A DNA stretch of 64,000 bases from Plazaster borealis (taxonomy: Eukaryota > Echinodermata > Asteroidea > Forcipulatida > Labidiasteridae). Where the stretch lies: NCBI GenBank assembly GCA_021014325.1, contig JAJGQC010000473.1, forward strand, positions 121,001-185,000, written 5' to 3'. The notes under the pieces were generated by a model, which saw only the letters and a list, made by a program, of their open reading frames with translations, was not told where the DNA came from and searched no databases. Of the stretch, positions 1 to 9,523 are shown piece by piece. A program made the position numbers and the translations under genes. Each line of letters opens with the position of its first letter. The first letter of the stretch is position 1.

Positions 1-201
1 TTAATTTAGGTTTTCTCGAATATGAGTTAATTTCAGATGGAAATATTTCACAGGGAAAAAAAATGGTTCCAGTATATGAAATTCATAATCAAAAAGATTT
101 CTGACTAAAATTAACAATGATGTTTTTTATACTTACCAATCCTCTATAATACCTTTAGATATTCAATCTGTGAATAATAACGAAATACGGTTTGATCGTA
201 C

Positions 202-459
202 CTGTAACAGTGATTTTAAAGGTGCAGTCTGATACAGTATTAGGCGGCGTTGCCCCATCGCTTGCTGTGCATCTAACTTGGTCCTGTCCAATGGGATAAT
301 TTCCTGGCTCTGCGTCACAAACAACTGTTGGTCTTTCACCGGAGTTATCCGTGGCCGTTGGGTTCGTCCAGTCCACTGAAGCATGGGGGCTTTCTGGGTC
401 TGCCGTGGCAATGACATCAGGTGGGCACGAGTTGGCATCAAAAGATGGAGAGGTTATGT
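202..459 (-). CDS. HYR exon A (intact)
   Basis: 258 nt, phase 1-1. Acceptor TTAG before ACATAACC and donor GTAC after ACAG. The product starts ITSPSFDANSCPPD, has the hallmark PTATDNSG, and ends SDCTFKITVTG. Four cysteines (SCPP, VVCD, VRCTAS, SDCTF) match the HYR pattern. It is a close paralogue of exon L at 22017 (same SFDANSCPPD start and VVCDAEPGNY core), which points to block duplication. Confidence 0.8.
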
Positions 460-638
460 CTAATACAAATGATTTTAAAAAATTATATTACAGCAAACAA
501 TACAGATGATAACATTATCATTATTATTTTGTATAAATATAGAATTATTTACAAGTTAATCTAAGATACCCTTTAACAGAAAGTATATATGACCAAATGG
601 GGAAAAAATGCAAATAGAGTTTTCGGAAAACAAAGTAC

Positions 639-896
639 CTGTGACAGTAACATTAAAGGTGCAGTCTGATGCCGTATTAGGTGGATTTGCATCATCACTC
701 GCTGTACACGTTACCTCGTGCCTCCCGATGGAGAAGTTGCCTGGCTGTGGTGAGCAGACCACATTGGGTACTTTGCCTGAATTGTCAGTTGCTGTTGGGA
801 TAGGCCACGTCACCGTGACGTAGTCCGCATCGTGGAATGCGGTTAAATTCATGTCAAGACGGCATGTATTGTCATTAAACAATGGTGGGGTAGCAT
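639..896 (-). CDS. HYR exon B (intact, divergent)
   Basis: 258 nt, phase 1-1. Acceptor TTACAG, donor GTACTT. The translation opens with ATPPLFNDNTCRLDMNLT and contains PTATDNSG, VTCTASDDANPPN and SDCTFNVTVTG. It is the most distinct member of the left group and has no near-identical partner elsewhere in the window, so it is probably an older domain than those in the 2.3-8.5 kb array. Confidence 0.8.
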
Positions 897-1169
897 CTGT
901 AATAATTTAATATTCATATGAAGATATAGTAATTAAGGTATTTATCCTATAACTCGATGAACCCACAGGTGAGCGTTGTAATTTTAGTTCCTTATTACAT
1001 AAAACTGCAACTGTAGTCCGAATTATTATGTGTACGAGCTGCAGGAACCGGATCTACTGCATTAAAATATGCGCATGTAGTCAGGAACAAATAACGGAGC
1101 ACTCATTCATTTAGATCAAACCAAAAAAAACGGTTCTTGTAGATGCATCATTGACGGTATCTTTGTACT

Positions 1170-2150
1170 ATTTAGGGGGTAACCCAGAAAAATCTACTCC
1201 ATCCCAAATTTGCACATGGTCTCTTTCCTATGGTGGCCCTGAAGGGACATCAAACATATATATTTACGTGAATATTTACGTAAATATTCACGGTTTTGCC
1301 CCAATTCGCAAATAATCACGTAAATATTTACGTGAATATTCACGATTTGTGCCCCAATCGCAAATATTGACGTGAATATTTACGTCAATATTCACGTCAA
1401 TATTTTGCGATTTGGTGCCAAATCGCAAATATTTACGTGAATATTTACGTACATATTCACGGTTTGTGCCCAAGTCGCAAACCCAGTCATCCGTGAACCG
1501 TGAATATTCAATTGGGCTTTTTAGCAACCTACGGCCAGACTGAAGCTAGCCGCGTATTGGTCCAGAATTTCCATCCGCGGGTTCCGGTGGTAACATTTCT
1601 GTCTCCCAATAACTTATTTTTAATTTGAGCGAATTAATCTTATTCTACCTTCAAGTATGCTCAGTGATATATGTTTTTTTCAGAATTCTGAAAACAATTA
1701 TACTAATAAAGAAAGATTATAAAACAAATTCGCTCAAATCAAATTTCTGGTTACGCTGACAAACTATCCACGCAGTAAAAAAGAAAATGATGTATTCGTC
1801 GTGATGCAACATTTTGCCTTTTAAAAGGATGTTAAGCCTCATAGACAGAATGACTGACTCAGCAAGTCTCCTGAATCCAAAGTCTAGAAGCGCTTTTTAT
1901 TTATCGAAAAAGTTACGTAATCGTGATCATGTAATTCGGTAGTGATAGAGTGCTTTCGTAAATCAATTATTGGAATAGTCCTGCACTACCTTTGGACACC
2001 CAATAAAGTTAGCATGTGGAATTTCATGAACGGATCAGATTTACCTAAACATGATCAACAGATAAGGTTTACTCAAAATTTTATCGGATTAATAATTTAG
2101 CATGTTTTGGCAGGCTCACTGCATTTTGATCGGCAGCTGGACGATTTTCA
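1170..2150. repeat. Intronic block duplicated at 22.3-23.2 kb
   Basis: Stretches such as 1172-1235 and 1840-2040 match 22300-22365 and 22700-22980 almost base for base (AGCAAGTCTCCTGAATCC versus AGCAAGTCTACTGAATCC, then GTGATAGAGTGCTTTCGTA in both). Each block lies between an A/L-type and a C/M-type HYR exon. Confidence 0.7.
1262..1510. repeat. Palindromic ATATTTACGT tandem array
   Basis: A run of short A/T-rich palindromes of the type CGTGAATATTTACG / CGTAAATATTCACG alternates with GGTTTTGCCCCAATTCGCAAAT-like spacers. It lies between HYR exons B and C. It encodes nothing recognisable; the open frame across it is just the repeat. Confidence 0.7.
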
Positions 2151-2312
2151 CCCTTACTCTGTTGTTAAATAATAGTAGTACATTGAAATTGATTTTCACC
2201 CTTACTCTGTTGTTAAATAATAGTAGTACATTGAAATTGTACCTATCACAAAAACAATAGGCTTTTTCACCCTTACTCTGTTGTTAAATAATAGTAGTAC
2301 ATGGAAATTGTA
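2145..2312. repeat. Tandem ~50-60 bp direct repeat at left edge of HYR array
   Basis: The segment TTTTCACCCTTACTCTGTTG plus AAATAATAGTAGTACATTGA occurs three times in a row before exon C, at about 2148, 2192 and 2266. The same segment occurs once beside the other S/T-type HYR exons in the array, so this is a local expansion of the exon's 3' intron flank. Confidence 0.75.
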
Positions 2313-2313
2313 C

Positions 2314-2570
2314 CTGTCACAGTAATATTAAAGGTGCAGTCTGATGCAGTGTTGGGAGGTGTTGCCCCATCGCTGGCCGTGCATATCACTTCAGTTTCTC
2401 CCAAAGAAAAGTTCCCTGCTCAGGCACACACTCCACGGTGGGGTTTAATCCAGAGTTATCCGTTGCCGTCGGCTCAACCCAAGACACGTTCGCGTAGGGA
2501 CTTTCATCACTAGCATTGACGTTTATATCCATTGGACATGTATTGATGACAAAGGAAGGGTCGGTGATGT
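2314..2570 (-). pseudogene. HYR exon C (1-bp deletion)
   Basis: 257 nt instead of 258. A four-C run on the + strand (four G in the coding strand, in the PEQG codons) is three here, which breaks the frame. A second change turns the Glu codon region to CAGG. Splice signals at both ends (acceptor TATACAG, donor GTACAA) are intact. It is S/T type (CTASDG, NITVTG). It is either a dead or skipped exon, or a homopolymer error in the assembly. Confidence 0.7.
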
Positions 2571-2714
2571 CTGTATACAGAGAAGAGGGAAGACTATATA
2601 AATCATAAAAAACAACATCATGGAAAATCTCTACAGAAAATGGCCTTGGGGGCTTTCAAAGTATGAAACTAACAAACAGGTTGTAACATGAAATGGCAAA
2701 ATGACGTCTTGTAC

Positions 2715-2772
2715 CTGTAACAGTGATATTAAAGGTGCAGTCCGATACATTATTAGACGGTGTTGCCCCATA
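2715..2772 (-). pseudogene. Truncated HYR relic 1
   Basis: Only the last ~58 nt of an HYR exon with its GTAC donor remain (SDCTFNITVTG end). It and its intron flank (ATGGCCTTGGGGGCTTTCAA) match exon L at 22017 rather than the neighbouring array exons. The match stops abruptly at GTTGCCCCA, where unrelated sequence begins. Confidence 0.7.
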
Positions 2773-3230
2773 CCATTCAAATCAAAGGTATCATAATTTT
2801 TGTTTAGTAAGTATCAGGTTGTTTGTCATGTTTATTTTTCAACATTTTGAGATTAAATCTTGTGTTATTTTATGTATAAATTATGTATAGCGTACTGTAC
2901 GTACAAAGCACTATAAGATAAAAGCAATGGCTCGATTATTCAGAAAATGCTGAAGCGATTTCATCCTATTTGGAATAGAGGCAGCCAACGGGAGTTTTGT
3001 GGTCTCCTGATTGGTCATCTCTCTGGCATAGTGTTGTTATGTAAATGTCAGTAGTGAATAAATGAATATCCCGTATACACAAGAGGGTCAAGTCTGAGAT
3101 TGCGAGTTAGAGCGCGTGATAGCAAATCTGCGGGGGAATTCTGCGTGGCTGATGCAGAGAAATAACCGCAAGCTCAGACTTGAAATCAAGTCTATCGAAG
3201 ACAAAGACTTTCGATCGGCAGCTTGACGAT
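2773..3230. repeat. Array spacer block repeated four times
   Basis: The segment from TACCATTCAAATCAAAGG to about GAAATCAAGTCTATCG recurs at about 4233, 5718 and 7687 as part of each array unit. It contains an AATAAATG stretch and looks like foreign DNA inserted into an HYR exon before the unit was amplified. It could be a solitary LTR, but no clear TG...CA ends were found. Confidence 0.55.
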
Positions 3231-3317
3231 TTTTCACCCTTAACCTGTTGTTTTCGGAGGAAATGATACAACAATGCACTAAAAATGTTAAATAATAGTA
3301 GTACATTGAAATTGTAC

Positions 3318-3575
3318 CTGTCACAGAAATATTAAAGGTGCAGTCTGATGCAGTGTTGGGAGGTGTTGCCCCATCGCGGGCCGTGCATATCACTTCAGTT
3401 TCTCCCAAAGAAAAGTTCCCCTGCTCGGGCACACACTCCACGGTGGGGTTAAATCCAGAGTTATCCGTTGCCGTCGGCTCAACCCAAGACACGTTCGCGT
3501 AGGGACTTTCATCACTAGCATTGACGTTTATATCCATTGGACATGTATTGATGACAAAGGAAGGGTCGGTGATGT
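3318..3575 (-). CDS. HYR exon D (intact, R/S type)
   Basis: 258 nt, phase 1-1, donor GTACAA and acceptor TATACAG. The product begins ITDPSFVINTCPMDINVN and has PTATDNSGFNPTVEC, VICTARDGATPPN and NISVTG. It differs from its S/T neighbours by Ser to Arg in CTARDG and Thr to Ser in NISVTG. Sequons NAS, NVS and NFS suggest glycosylation of an extracellular protein. Confidence 0.8.
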
Positions 3576-3777
3576 CTGTATACAGAGGAGAGGGAAGACT
3601 AAATCATAGAAAAACAAGAATGGTGTGTTGACAAACACAAATGCCCCGCTGAGATTAACCTTATTCTTGAGTTATCGCTCATAATTACCTTGACAATTGT
3701 TGTAGGGGGTCCAAAAACAATAGGCTTTTGTCACCCTTACTCTGTTGTTAAATAATAGTAGTACATTGAAATTGTAC

Positions 3778-4034
3778 CTGTCACAGTAATATTAAAGGTG
3801 CAGTCTGATGCAGTGTTGGGAGGTGTTGCCCCATCGCTGGCCGTGCATATCACTTCAGTTTCTCCCAAAGAAAAGTTCCCTGCTCGGGCACACACTCCAC
3901 GGTGGGGTTTAATCCAGAGTTATCCGTTGCCGTCGGCTCAACCCAAGACACGTTCGCGTAGGGACTTTCATCACTAGCATTGACGTTTATATCCATTGGA
4001 CATGTATTGATAACAAAGGAAGGGTCGGTGATGT
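3778..4034 (-). pseudogene. HYR exon E (1-bp deletion, S/T type)
   Basis: 257 nt with the same G-run deletion as exon C. The frame reads PEQGTFLWEKLK and stops. Splice sites are intact. It carries the GLNPTVEC variant. It is about 1.46 kb from C and G, one array period away. Confidence 0.7.
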
Positions 4035-4174
4035 CTGTATACAGAGGAGAGGGAAGACTATAAATCATAAAAACAACATCATGGAAAATCTCTACAGAAA
4101 ATGGCCTTGGGGCTTTCAAAGTATGAAACTAACAAACAGGTTGTAATATGAAATGGCAAAATGACGTCTTGTAC

Positions 4175-4232
4175 CTGTAACAGTGATATTAAAGGTGCAG
4201 TCCGATACATTATTAGACGGTGTTGCCCCATA
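4175..4232 (-). pseudogene. Truncated HYR relic 2
   Basis: The same 3' HYR fragment and breakpoint as the relic at 2715, one array period away. It keeps the GTAC donor but has no acceptor side, so it cannot be a normal exon. Confidence 0.7.
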
Positions 4233-4776
4233 CCATTCAAATCAAAGGTATCATAATTTTTGTTTAGTAAGTATCAGGTTGTTTGTCATGTTTATTTTTC
4301 AACATTTTGAGATTAAATCTTGTGTTATTTTATGTCTAAATTATATATAGCGTACTGTACGTACAAAGCACTATAAGATAAAAGCAATGGCTCGATTATT
4401 CAGAAAATGCTGAAGCGATTTCATCCTATTTGGAATAGAGGCAGCCAACGGGAGTTTTGTGGTCTCCTGATTGGTCATCTCTCTGGCATAGTGTTGTTAT
4501 GTAAATGTCAGTAGTGAATAAATGAATATCCCGTATACACAAGAGGGTCAAGTCTGAGATTGCGAGTTAGAGCGCGTGATAGCAAATCTGCGGGGAATTC
4601 TGCGTGGCTGATGCAGAGAAATAACCGCAAGCTCAGACTTGAAATCAAGTCTATCGAAGACAAAGACTTTCGATCGGCAGCTTGACGATTTTTCACCCTT
4701 AACCTGTTGTTTTCGGAGGAAATGATACAACAATGCACTAAAAATGTTAAATAATAGTAGTACATTGAAATTGTAC

Positions 4777-5033
4777 CTGTCACAGAAATATTAAAGGTGC
4801 AGTCTGATGCAGTGTTGGGAGGTGTTGCCCCATCGCGGGCCGTGCATATCACTTCAGTTTCTCCCAAAGAAAAGTTCCCTGCTCGGGCACACACTCCACG
4901 GTGGGGTTAAATCCAGAGTTATCCGTTGCCGTCGGCTCAACCCAAGACACGTTCGCGTAGGGACTTTCATCACTAGCATTGACGTTTATATCCATTGGAC
5001 ATGTATTGATGACAAAGGAAGGGTCGGTGATGT
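4777..5033 (-). pseudogene. HYR exon F (1-bp deletion, R/S type)
   Basis: 257 nt with the G-run deletion, but otherwise R/S type (CTARDG, NISVTG) like D, H and K. It shows that the deletion occurs on both exon types. Donor and acceptor are normal. Confidence 0.7.
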
Positions 5034-5259
5034 CTGTATACAGAGGAGAGGGAAGACTAAATCATAGAAAAACAAGAATGGTGTGTTGACAAACACAAAT
5101 GCCCCGCTGAGATTAACCTTATTCTTGAGTTATCGCTTAGAAAACATTTCTTTTGTTTTACCATAATTACCTTGCCAATTGTTGTAGGGGGTCCAAAAAC
5201 AATAGGCTTTTTTCACCCTTACTCTGTTGTTAAATAATAGTAGTACATTGAAATTGTAC

Positions 5260-5517
5260 CTGTCACAGTAATATTAAAGGTGCAGTCTGATGCAGTGTTG
5301 GGAGGTGTTGCCCCATCGCTGGCCGTGCATATCACTTCAGTTTCTCCCAAAGAAAAGTTCCCCTGCTCGGGCACACACTCCACGGTGGGGTTTAATCCAG
5401 AGTTATCCGTTGCCGTCGGCTCAACCCAAGACACGTTCGCGTAGGGACTTTCATCACTAGCATTGACGTTTATATCCATTGGACATGTATTGATAACAAA
5501 GGAAGGGTCGGTGATGT
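5260..5517 (-). CDS. HYR exon G (intact, S/T type)
   Basis: 258 nt, phase 1-1, with full four-G run. Product ITDPSFVINTCPMDINVN to SDCTFNITVTG with GLNPTVEC and CTASDG. It is the intact equivalent of E, one period away. Acceptor TATACAG and donor GTACAA are present. Confidence 0.8.
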
Positions 5518-5659
5518 CTGTATACAGAGGAGAGGGAAGACTATAAATCATAAAAAACAACATCATGGAAAATCTCTACAGAAAATGGCCTTGGGGGCTT
5601 TCAAAGTATGAAACTAACAAACAGGTTGTAATATGAAATGGCAAAATGACGTCTTGTAC

Positions 5660-5717
5660 CTGTAACAGTGATATTAAAGGTGCAGTCCGATACATTATTA
5701 GACGGTGTTGCCCCATA
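5660..5717 (-). pseudogene. Truncated HYR relic 3
   Basis: The third copy of the L-type 3' fragment, with the same breakpoint after GTTGCCCCA. Confidence 0.7.
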
Positions 5718-6263
5718 CCATTCAAATCAAAGGTATCATAATTTTTTGTTTAGTAAGTATCAGGTTGTTTGTCATGTTTATTTTTCAACATTTTGAGATT
5801 AAATCTTGTGTTATTTTATGTCTAAATTATATATAGCGTACTGTACGTACAAAGCACTATAAGATAAAAGCAATGGCTCGATTATTCAGAAAATGCTAAA
5901 GCGATTTCATCCTATTTGGAATAGAGGCAGCCAACGGGAGTTTTGTGGTCTCCTGATTGGTCATCTCTCTGGCATAGTGTTGTTATGTAAATGTCAGTAG
6001 TGAATAAATGAATATCCCGTATACACAAGAGGGTCAAGTCTGAGATTGCGAGTTAGAGCGCGTGATAGCAAATCTGCGGGGGAATTCTGCGTGGCTGATG
6101 CAGAGAAATAACCGCAAGCTCAGACTTGAAATCAAGTCTATCGAAGACAAAGACTTTCGATCGGCAGCTTGACGATTTTTCACCCTTAACCTGTTGTTTT
6201 CGGAGGAAATGATACAACAATGCACTAAAAATGTTAAATAATAGTAGTACATTGAAATTGTAC

Positions 6264-6521
6264 CTGTCACAGAAATATTAAAGGTGCAGTCTGATGCAGT
6301 GTTGGGAGGTGTTGCCCCATCGCGGGCCGTGCATATCACTTCAGTTTCTCCCAAAGAAAAGTTCCCCTGCTCGGGCACACACTCCACGGTGGGGTTAAAT
6401 CCAGAGTTATCCGTTGCCGTCGGCTCAACCCAAGACACGTTCGCGTAGGGACTTTCATCACTAGCATTGACGTTTATATCCATTGGACATGTATTGATGA
6501 CAAAGGAAGGGTCGGTGATGT
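6264..6521 (-). CDS. HYR exon H (intact, R/S type)
   Basis: 258 nt, phase 1-1. Over its coding part it appears identical at protein level to exon D (GFNPTVEC, CTARDG, NISVTG). Such identity between exons 3 kb apart implies very recent duplication or gene conversion. Confidence 0.8.
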
Positions 6522-6747
6522 CTGTATACAGAGGAGAGGGAAGACTAAATCATAGAAAAACAAGAATGGTGTGTTGACAAACACAAATGCCCCGCTGAGA
6601 TTAACCTTATTCTTGAGTTATCGCTTAGAAAACATTTCTTTTGTTTTACCATAATTACCTTGCCAATTGTTGTAGGGGGTCCGAAAACAATAGGCTTTTT
6701 TCACCCTTACTCTGTTGTTAAATAATAGTAGTACATTGAAATTGTAC

Positions 6748-7005
6748 CTGTCACAGTAATATTAAAGGTGCAGTCTGATGCAGTGTTGGGAGGTGTTGCC
6801 CCATCGCTGGCCGTGCATATCACTTCAGTTTCTCCCAAAGCAAAGTTCCCCTGCTCGGGCACACACTCCACGGTGGGGTTAAATCCAGAGTTATCCGTTG
6901 CCGTCGGCTCAACCCAAGACACGTTCGCGTAGGGACTTTCATCACTAGCATTGACGTTTATATCCATTGGACATGTATTGATGACAAAGGAAGGGTCGGT
7001 GATGT
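6748..7005 (-). CDS. HYR exon I (intact, S/T type)
   Basis: 258 nt, phase 1-1. It has NFALGETEV where the others have NFSLGETEV (TCT to GCT), which removes one N-glycosylation sequon. It is an extra exon: the spacer block and relic that accompany the other S/T exons are missing beside it, and exon J follows only 483 bp away. Confidence 0.8.
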
Positions 7006-7230
7006 CTGTATACAGAGGAGAGGGAAGACTAAATCATAGAAAAACAAGAATGGTGTGTTGACAAACACAAATGCCCCGCTGAGATTAACCTTATTCTTGA
7101 GTTATCGCTTAGAAAACATTTCTTTTGTTTTACCATAATTACCTTGCCAATTGTTGTAGGGGGTCCAAAAACAATAGGCTTTTTCACCCTTACTCTGTTG
7201 TTAAATAATAGTAGTACATTGAAATTGTAC

Positions 7231-7487
7231 CTGTCACAGTAATATTAAAGGTGCAGTCTGATGCAGTGTTGGGAGGTGTTGCCCCATCGCTGGCCGTGCA
7301 TATCACTTCAGTTTCTCCCAAAGAAAAGTTCCCTGCTCGGGCACACACTCCACGGTGGGGTTTAATCCAGAGTTATCCGTTGCCGTCGGCTCAACCCAAG
7401 ACACGTTCGCGTAGGGACTTTCATCACTAGCATTGACGTTTATATCCATTGGACATGTATTGATGACAAAGGAAGGGTCGGTGATGT
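7231..7487 (-). pseudogene. HYR exon J (1-bp deletion, S/T type)
   Basis: 257 nt with the recurrent G-run deletion; the frame ends EQGTFLWEKLK. It carries GLNPTVEC. Splice sites are intact. Confidence 0.7.
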
Positions 7488-7628
7488 CTGTATACAGAGG
7501 AGAGGGAAGACTATAAATCATAAAAACAACATCATGGAAAATCTCTGCAGAAAATGGCCTTGGGGGCTTTCAAAGTATGAAACTAACAAACAGGTTGTAA
7601 TATGAAATGGCAAAATGACGTCTTGTAC

Positions 7629-7686
7629 CTGTAACAGTGATATTAAAGGTGCAGTCCGATACATTATTAGACGGTGTTGCCCCATA
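7629..7686 (-). pseudogene. Truncated HYR relic 4
   Basis: The fourth copy of the L-type 3' fragment with the common breakpoint; donor GTAC present, acceptor side absent. Confidence 0.7.
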
Positions 7687-8231
7687 CCATTCAAATCAAA
7701 GGTATCATAATTTTTTGTTTAGTAAGTATCAGGTTGTTTGTCATGTTTATTTTTCAACATTTTGAGATTAAATCTTGTGTTATTTTATGTCTAAATTATA
7801 TAGAGCGTACTGTACGTACAAAGCACTATAAGATAAAAGCAATGGTTCGATTATTCAGAAAATGCTGAAGCGATTTCATCCTATTTGGAATAGAGGCAGC
7901 CAACGGGAGTTTTGTGGTCTCCTGATTGGTCATCTCTCTGGCATAGTGTTGTTATGTAAATGTCAGTAGTGAATAAATGAATATCCCGTATACACAAGAG
8001 GGTCAAGTCTGAGATTGCGAGTTAGAGCGCGTGATAGCAAATCTGCGGGGAATTCTGCGTGGCTGATGCAGAGAAATAACCACAAGCTCAGACTTGAAAT
8101 CAAGTCTATCGAAGACAAAGACTTTCGATCGGCAGCTTGACGATTTTTCACCCTTAACCTGTTGTTTTCGGAGGAAATGATACAACAATGCACTAAAAAT
8201 GTTAAATAATAGTAGTACATTGAAATTGTAC

Positions 8232-8489
8232 CTGTCACAGAAATATTAAAGGTGCAGTCTGATGCAGTGTTGGGCGGTGTTGCCCCATCGCGGGCCGTGC
8301 ATATCACTTCAGTTTCTCCCAAAGAAAAGTTCCCCTGCTCGGGCACACACTCCACGGTGGGGTTAAATCCAGAGTTATCCGTTGCCGTCGGCTCAACCCA
8401 AGACACGTTCGCGTAGGGACTTTCATCACTAGCATTGACGTTTATATCCATTGGACATGTATTGATGACAAAGGAAGGGTCGGTGATGT
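8232..8489 (-). CDS. HYR exon K (intact, R/S type)
   Basis: 258 nt, phase 1-1. R/S type (GFNPTVEC, CTARDG, NISVTG). It is the last array member at the right edge. The frame is open past the donor into the intron (ISMYYYYLTF...), as in D, F and H, but that tail is intron sequence. Confidence 0.8.
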
Positions 8490-8589
8490 CTGTATACAGA
8501 GGAGAGGGAAGACTAAATCATAGAAAAACAAGAATGGTGTGTTGACAAACACAAATGCCCCGCTGAGATTAACCTTATTCTTGAGTTAT

Positions 8590-8925
8590 CGCTTAGAAAA
8601 CATTTCTTTTGTTTTACCATAATTACCTTGACAATTGTTGTAGGGGTCCAAAACAATAGGCTTCTGGAGGATCCCAAGACCAATCCACATACCAAGTTTG
8701 GAGTTCATATGCCAAGTCCTTCTTGAGTTATCACTCGGACAACATTTCTTTTGTTTTAGCCACAATGACCTTGAGATTTGTTGTAGGGGTCCAAAACAAT
8801 AGGCTTCTGGGGATCCAAAGACCAATCAACTCAACAATTTTGGAGTTGATATGCCAAGTGCTTCTTGAGTAAAATTTCGGACAATGATTGTACACACACA
8901 TACACACACGTACACGCACGTTTGT
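8590..8925. repeat. Degenerate ~150 bp tandem repeat and AC-rich tract
   Basis: The motif TTGTTGTAGGGGTCCAAAAC, preceded by AACATTTCTTTTGTTTTA, repeats about every 145-150 bp at 8636 and 8779 and continues the intron flank found in the HYR array. A short CACACACA/TACACGCACG tract follows at about 8890-8922. Confidence 0.6.
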
Positions 8926-8929
8926 GAAT

Positions 8930-9310
8930 CCCGCTAATCGAGAACTTCTCTTTGTTCTCCCATTGTTTTGGCAGGGGTTTTTTTAGCGACGTCGCCATTG
9001 GTTTTGTACACGAAAACGAAGTGAGGACGTCCTCGCTCTGTCAAACACCTAGACTTGATTGGCGACGCTGTTTTTTGTACTAGTCACCAATAGAGGGCGC
9101 TACATTGACTGTTTGGGAGGCTGACTCAGAAGGACTGGGCAAGTCTATAAATCTGGATCGAAACAGCGTCTTGACGATTTTGGATTTGCTGCCCGGAAAA
9201 AACGTAATTTGCATTATGCGTTCAGCGGCAGATATTGTGGATGGTACCTAGACGTAGGTAATGTTAGTATGCCTCGAGGCAATGGCTTTGAGAAATACTG
9301 TTGTGAATGA
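8930..9310. other. Intronic, nothing recognised
   Basis: No conserved reading frame or splice-bounded exon. It contains GTGAGGACGTCCTCGC and AGAGGGCGCT-type motifs seen elsewhere in mobile DNA of this window. Confidence 0.4.
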
Positions 9311-9475
9311 TGGTTTGAACCAGCGTTAGAATTTGCGAGAATTAAATTGGGCCTTGAAGAGTTTAAAAGTCATCAAACCACCGCAGTTCGTAATTTTGTG
9401 GAAGGTCACGATTTAGTTGTAAATTCACCGACTGGATTTGGGAGAAGTGTTATTTTTCAAGCAGCTACGTACTAA
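9311..9475 (+). pseudogene. RecQ-like helicase domain fragment
   Basis: A 54-codon open stretch, bounded by a TGA upstream and TAA at its end, reads GLEEFKSHQTTAVRNFVEGH and then DLVVNSPTGFGRSVIFQAA. This resembles the start of a RecQ-family ATP-dependent helicase domain (motif 0 region with F-x-x-Q, then Walker A TGFGKS). The Walker A lysine is Arg here, which would abolish ATP hydrolysis, and the downstream helicase motifs are absent. It is therefore a relic. It could derive from a cellular RecQ gene copy or be cargo of the Helitron-like element starting 49 bp away. The family call rests on motif reading alone. Confidence 0.5.
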
Positions 9476-9523
9476 ACAATATATCGTATATCGGGAAAGT
9501 ACTGAGTAAAAACCAAAATTATA

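Larger units (their letters stand above)
2314..8489 (-). repeat. HYR exon array, 1.46-1.49 kb unit
   Basis: Distances between equivalent exons are C-E 1464, E-G 1482, D-F 1459 and F-H 1487. Each unit holds one S/T exon, one L-type relic, a spacer block and one R/S exon. Exon I adds a partial 0.48 kb unit. Sequence identity between units is very high across introns too, so the duplications are recent. Confidence 0.85.

Noticed and set aside
3088..3320. Extension of HYR frames past the exon into ISMYYYYLTFL...
   Set aside because: A GT donor follows ACAG in every copy, and the extension lacks any domain; it is intron read-through.
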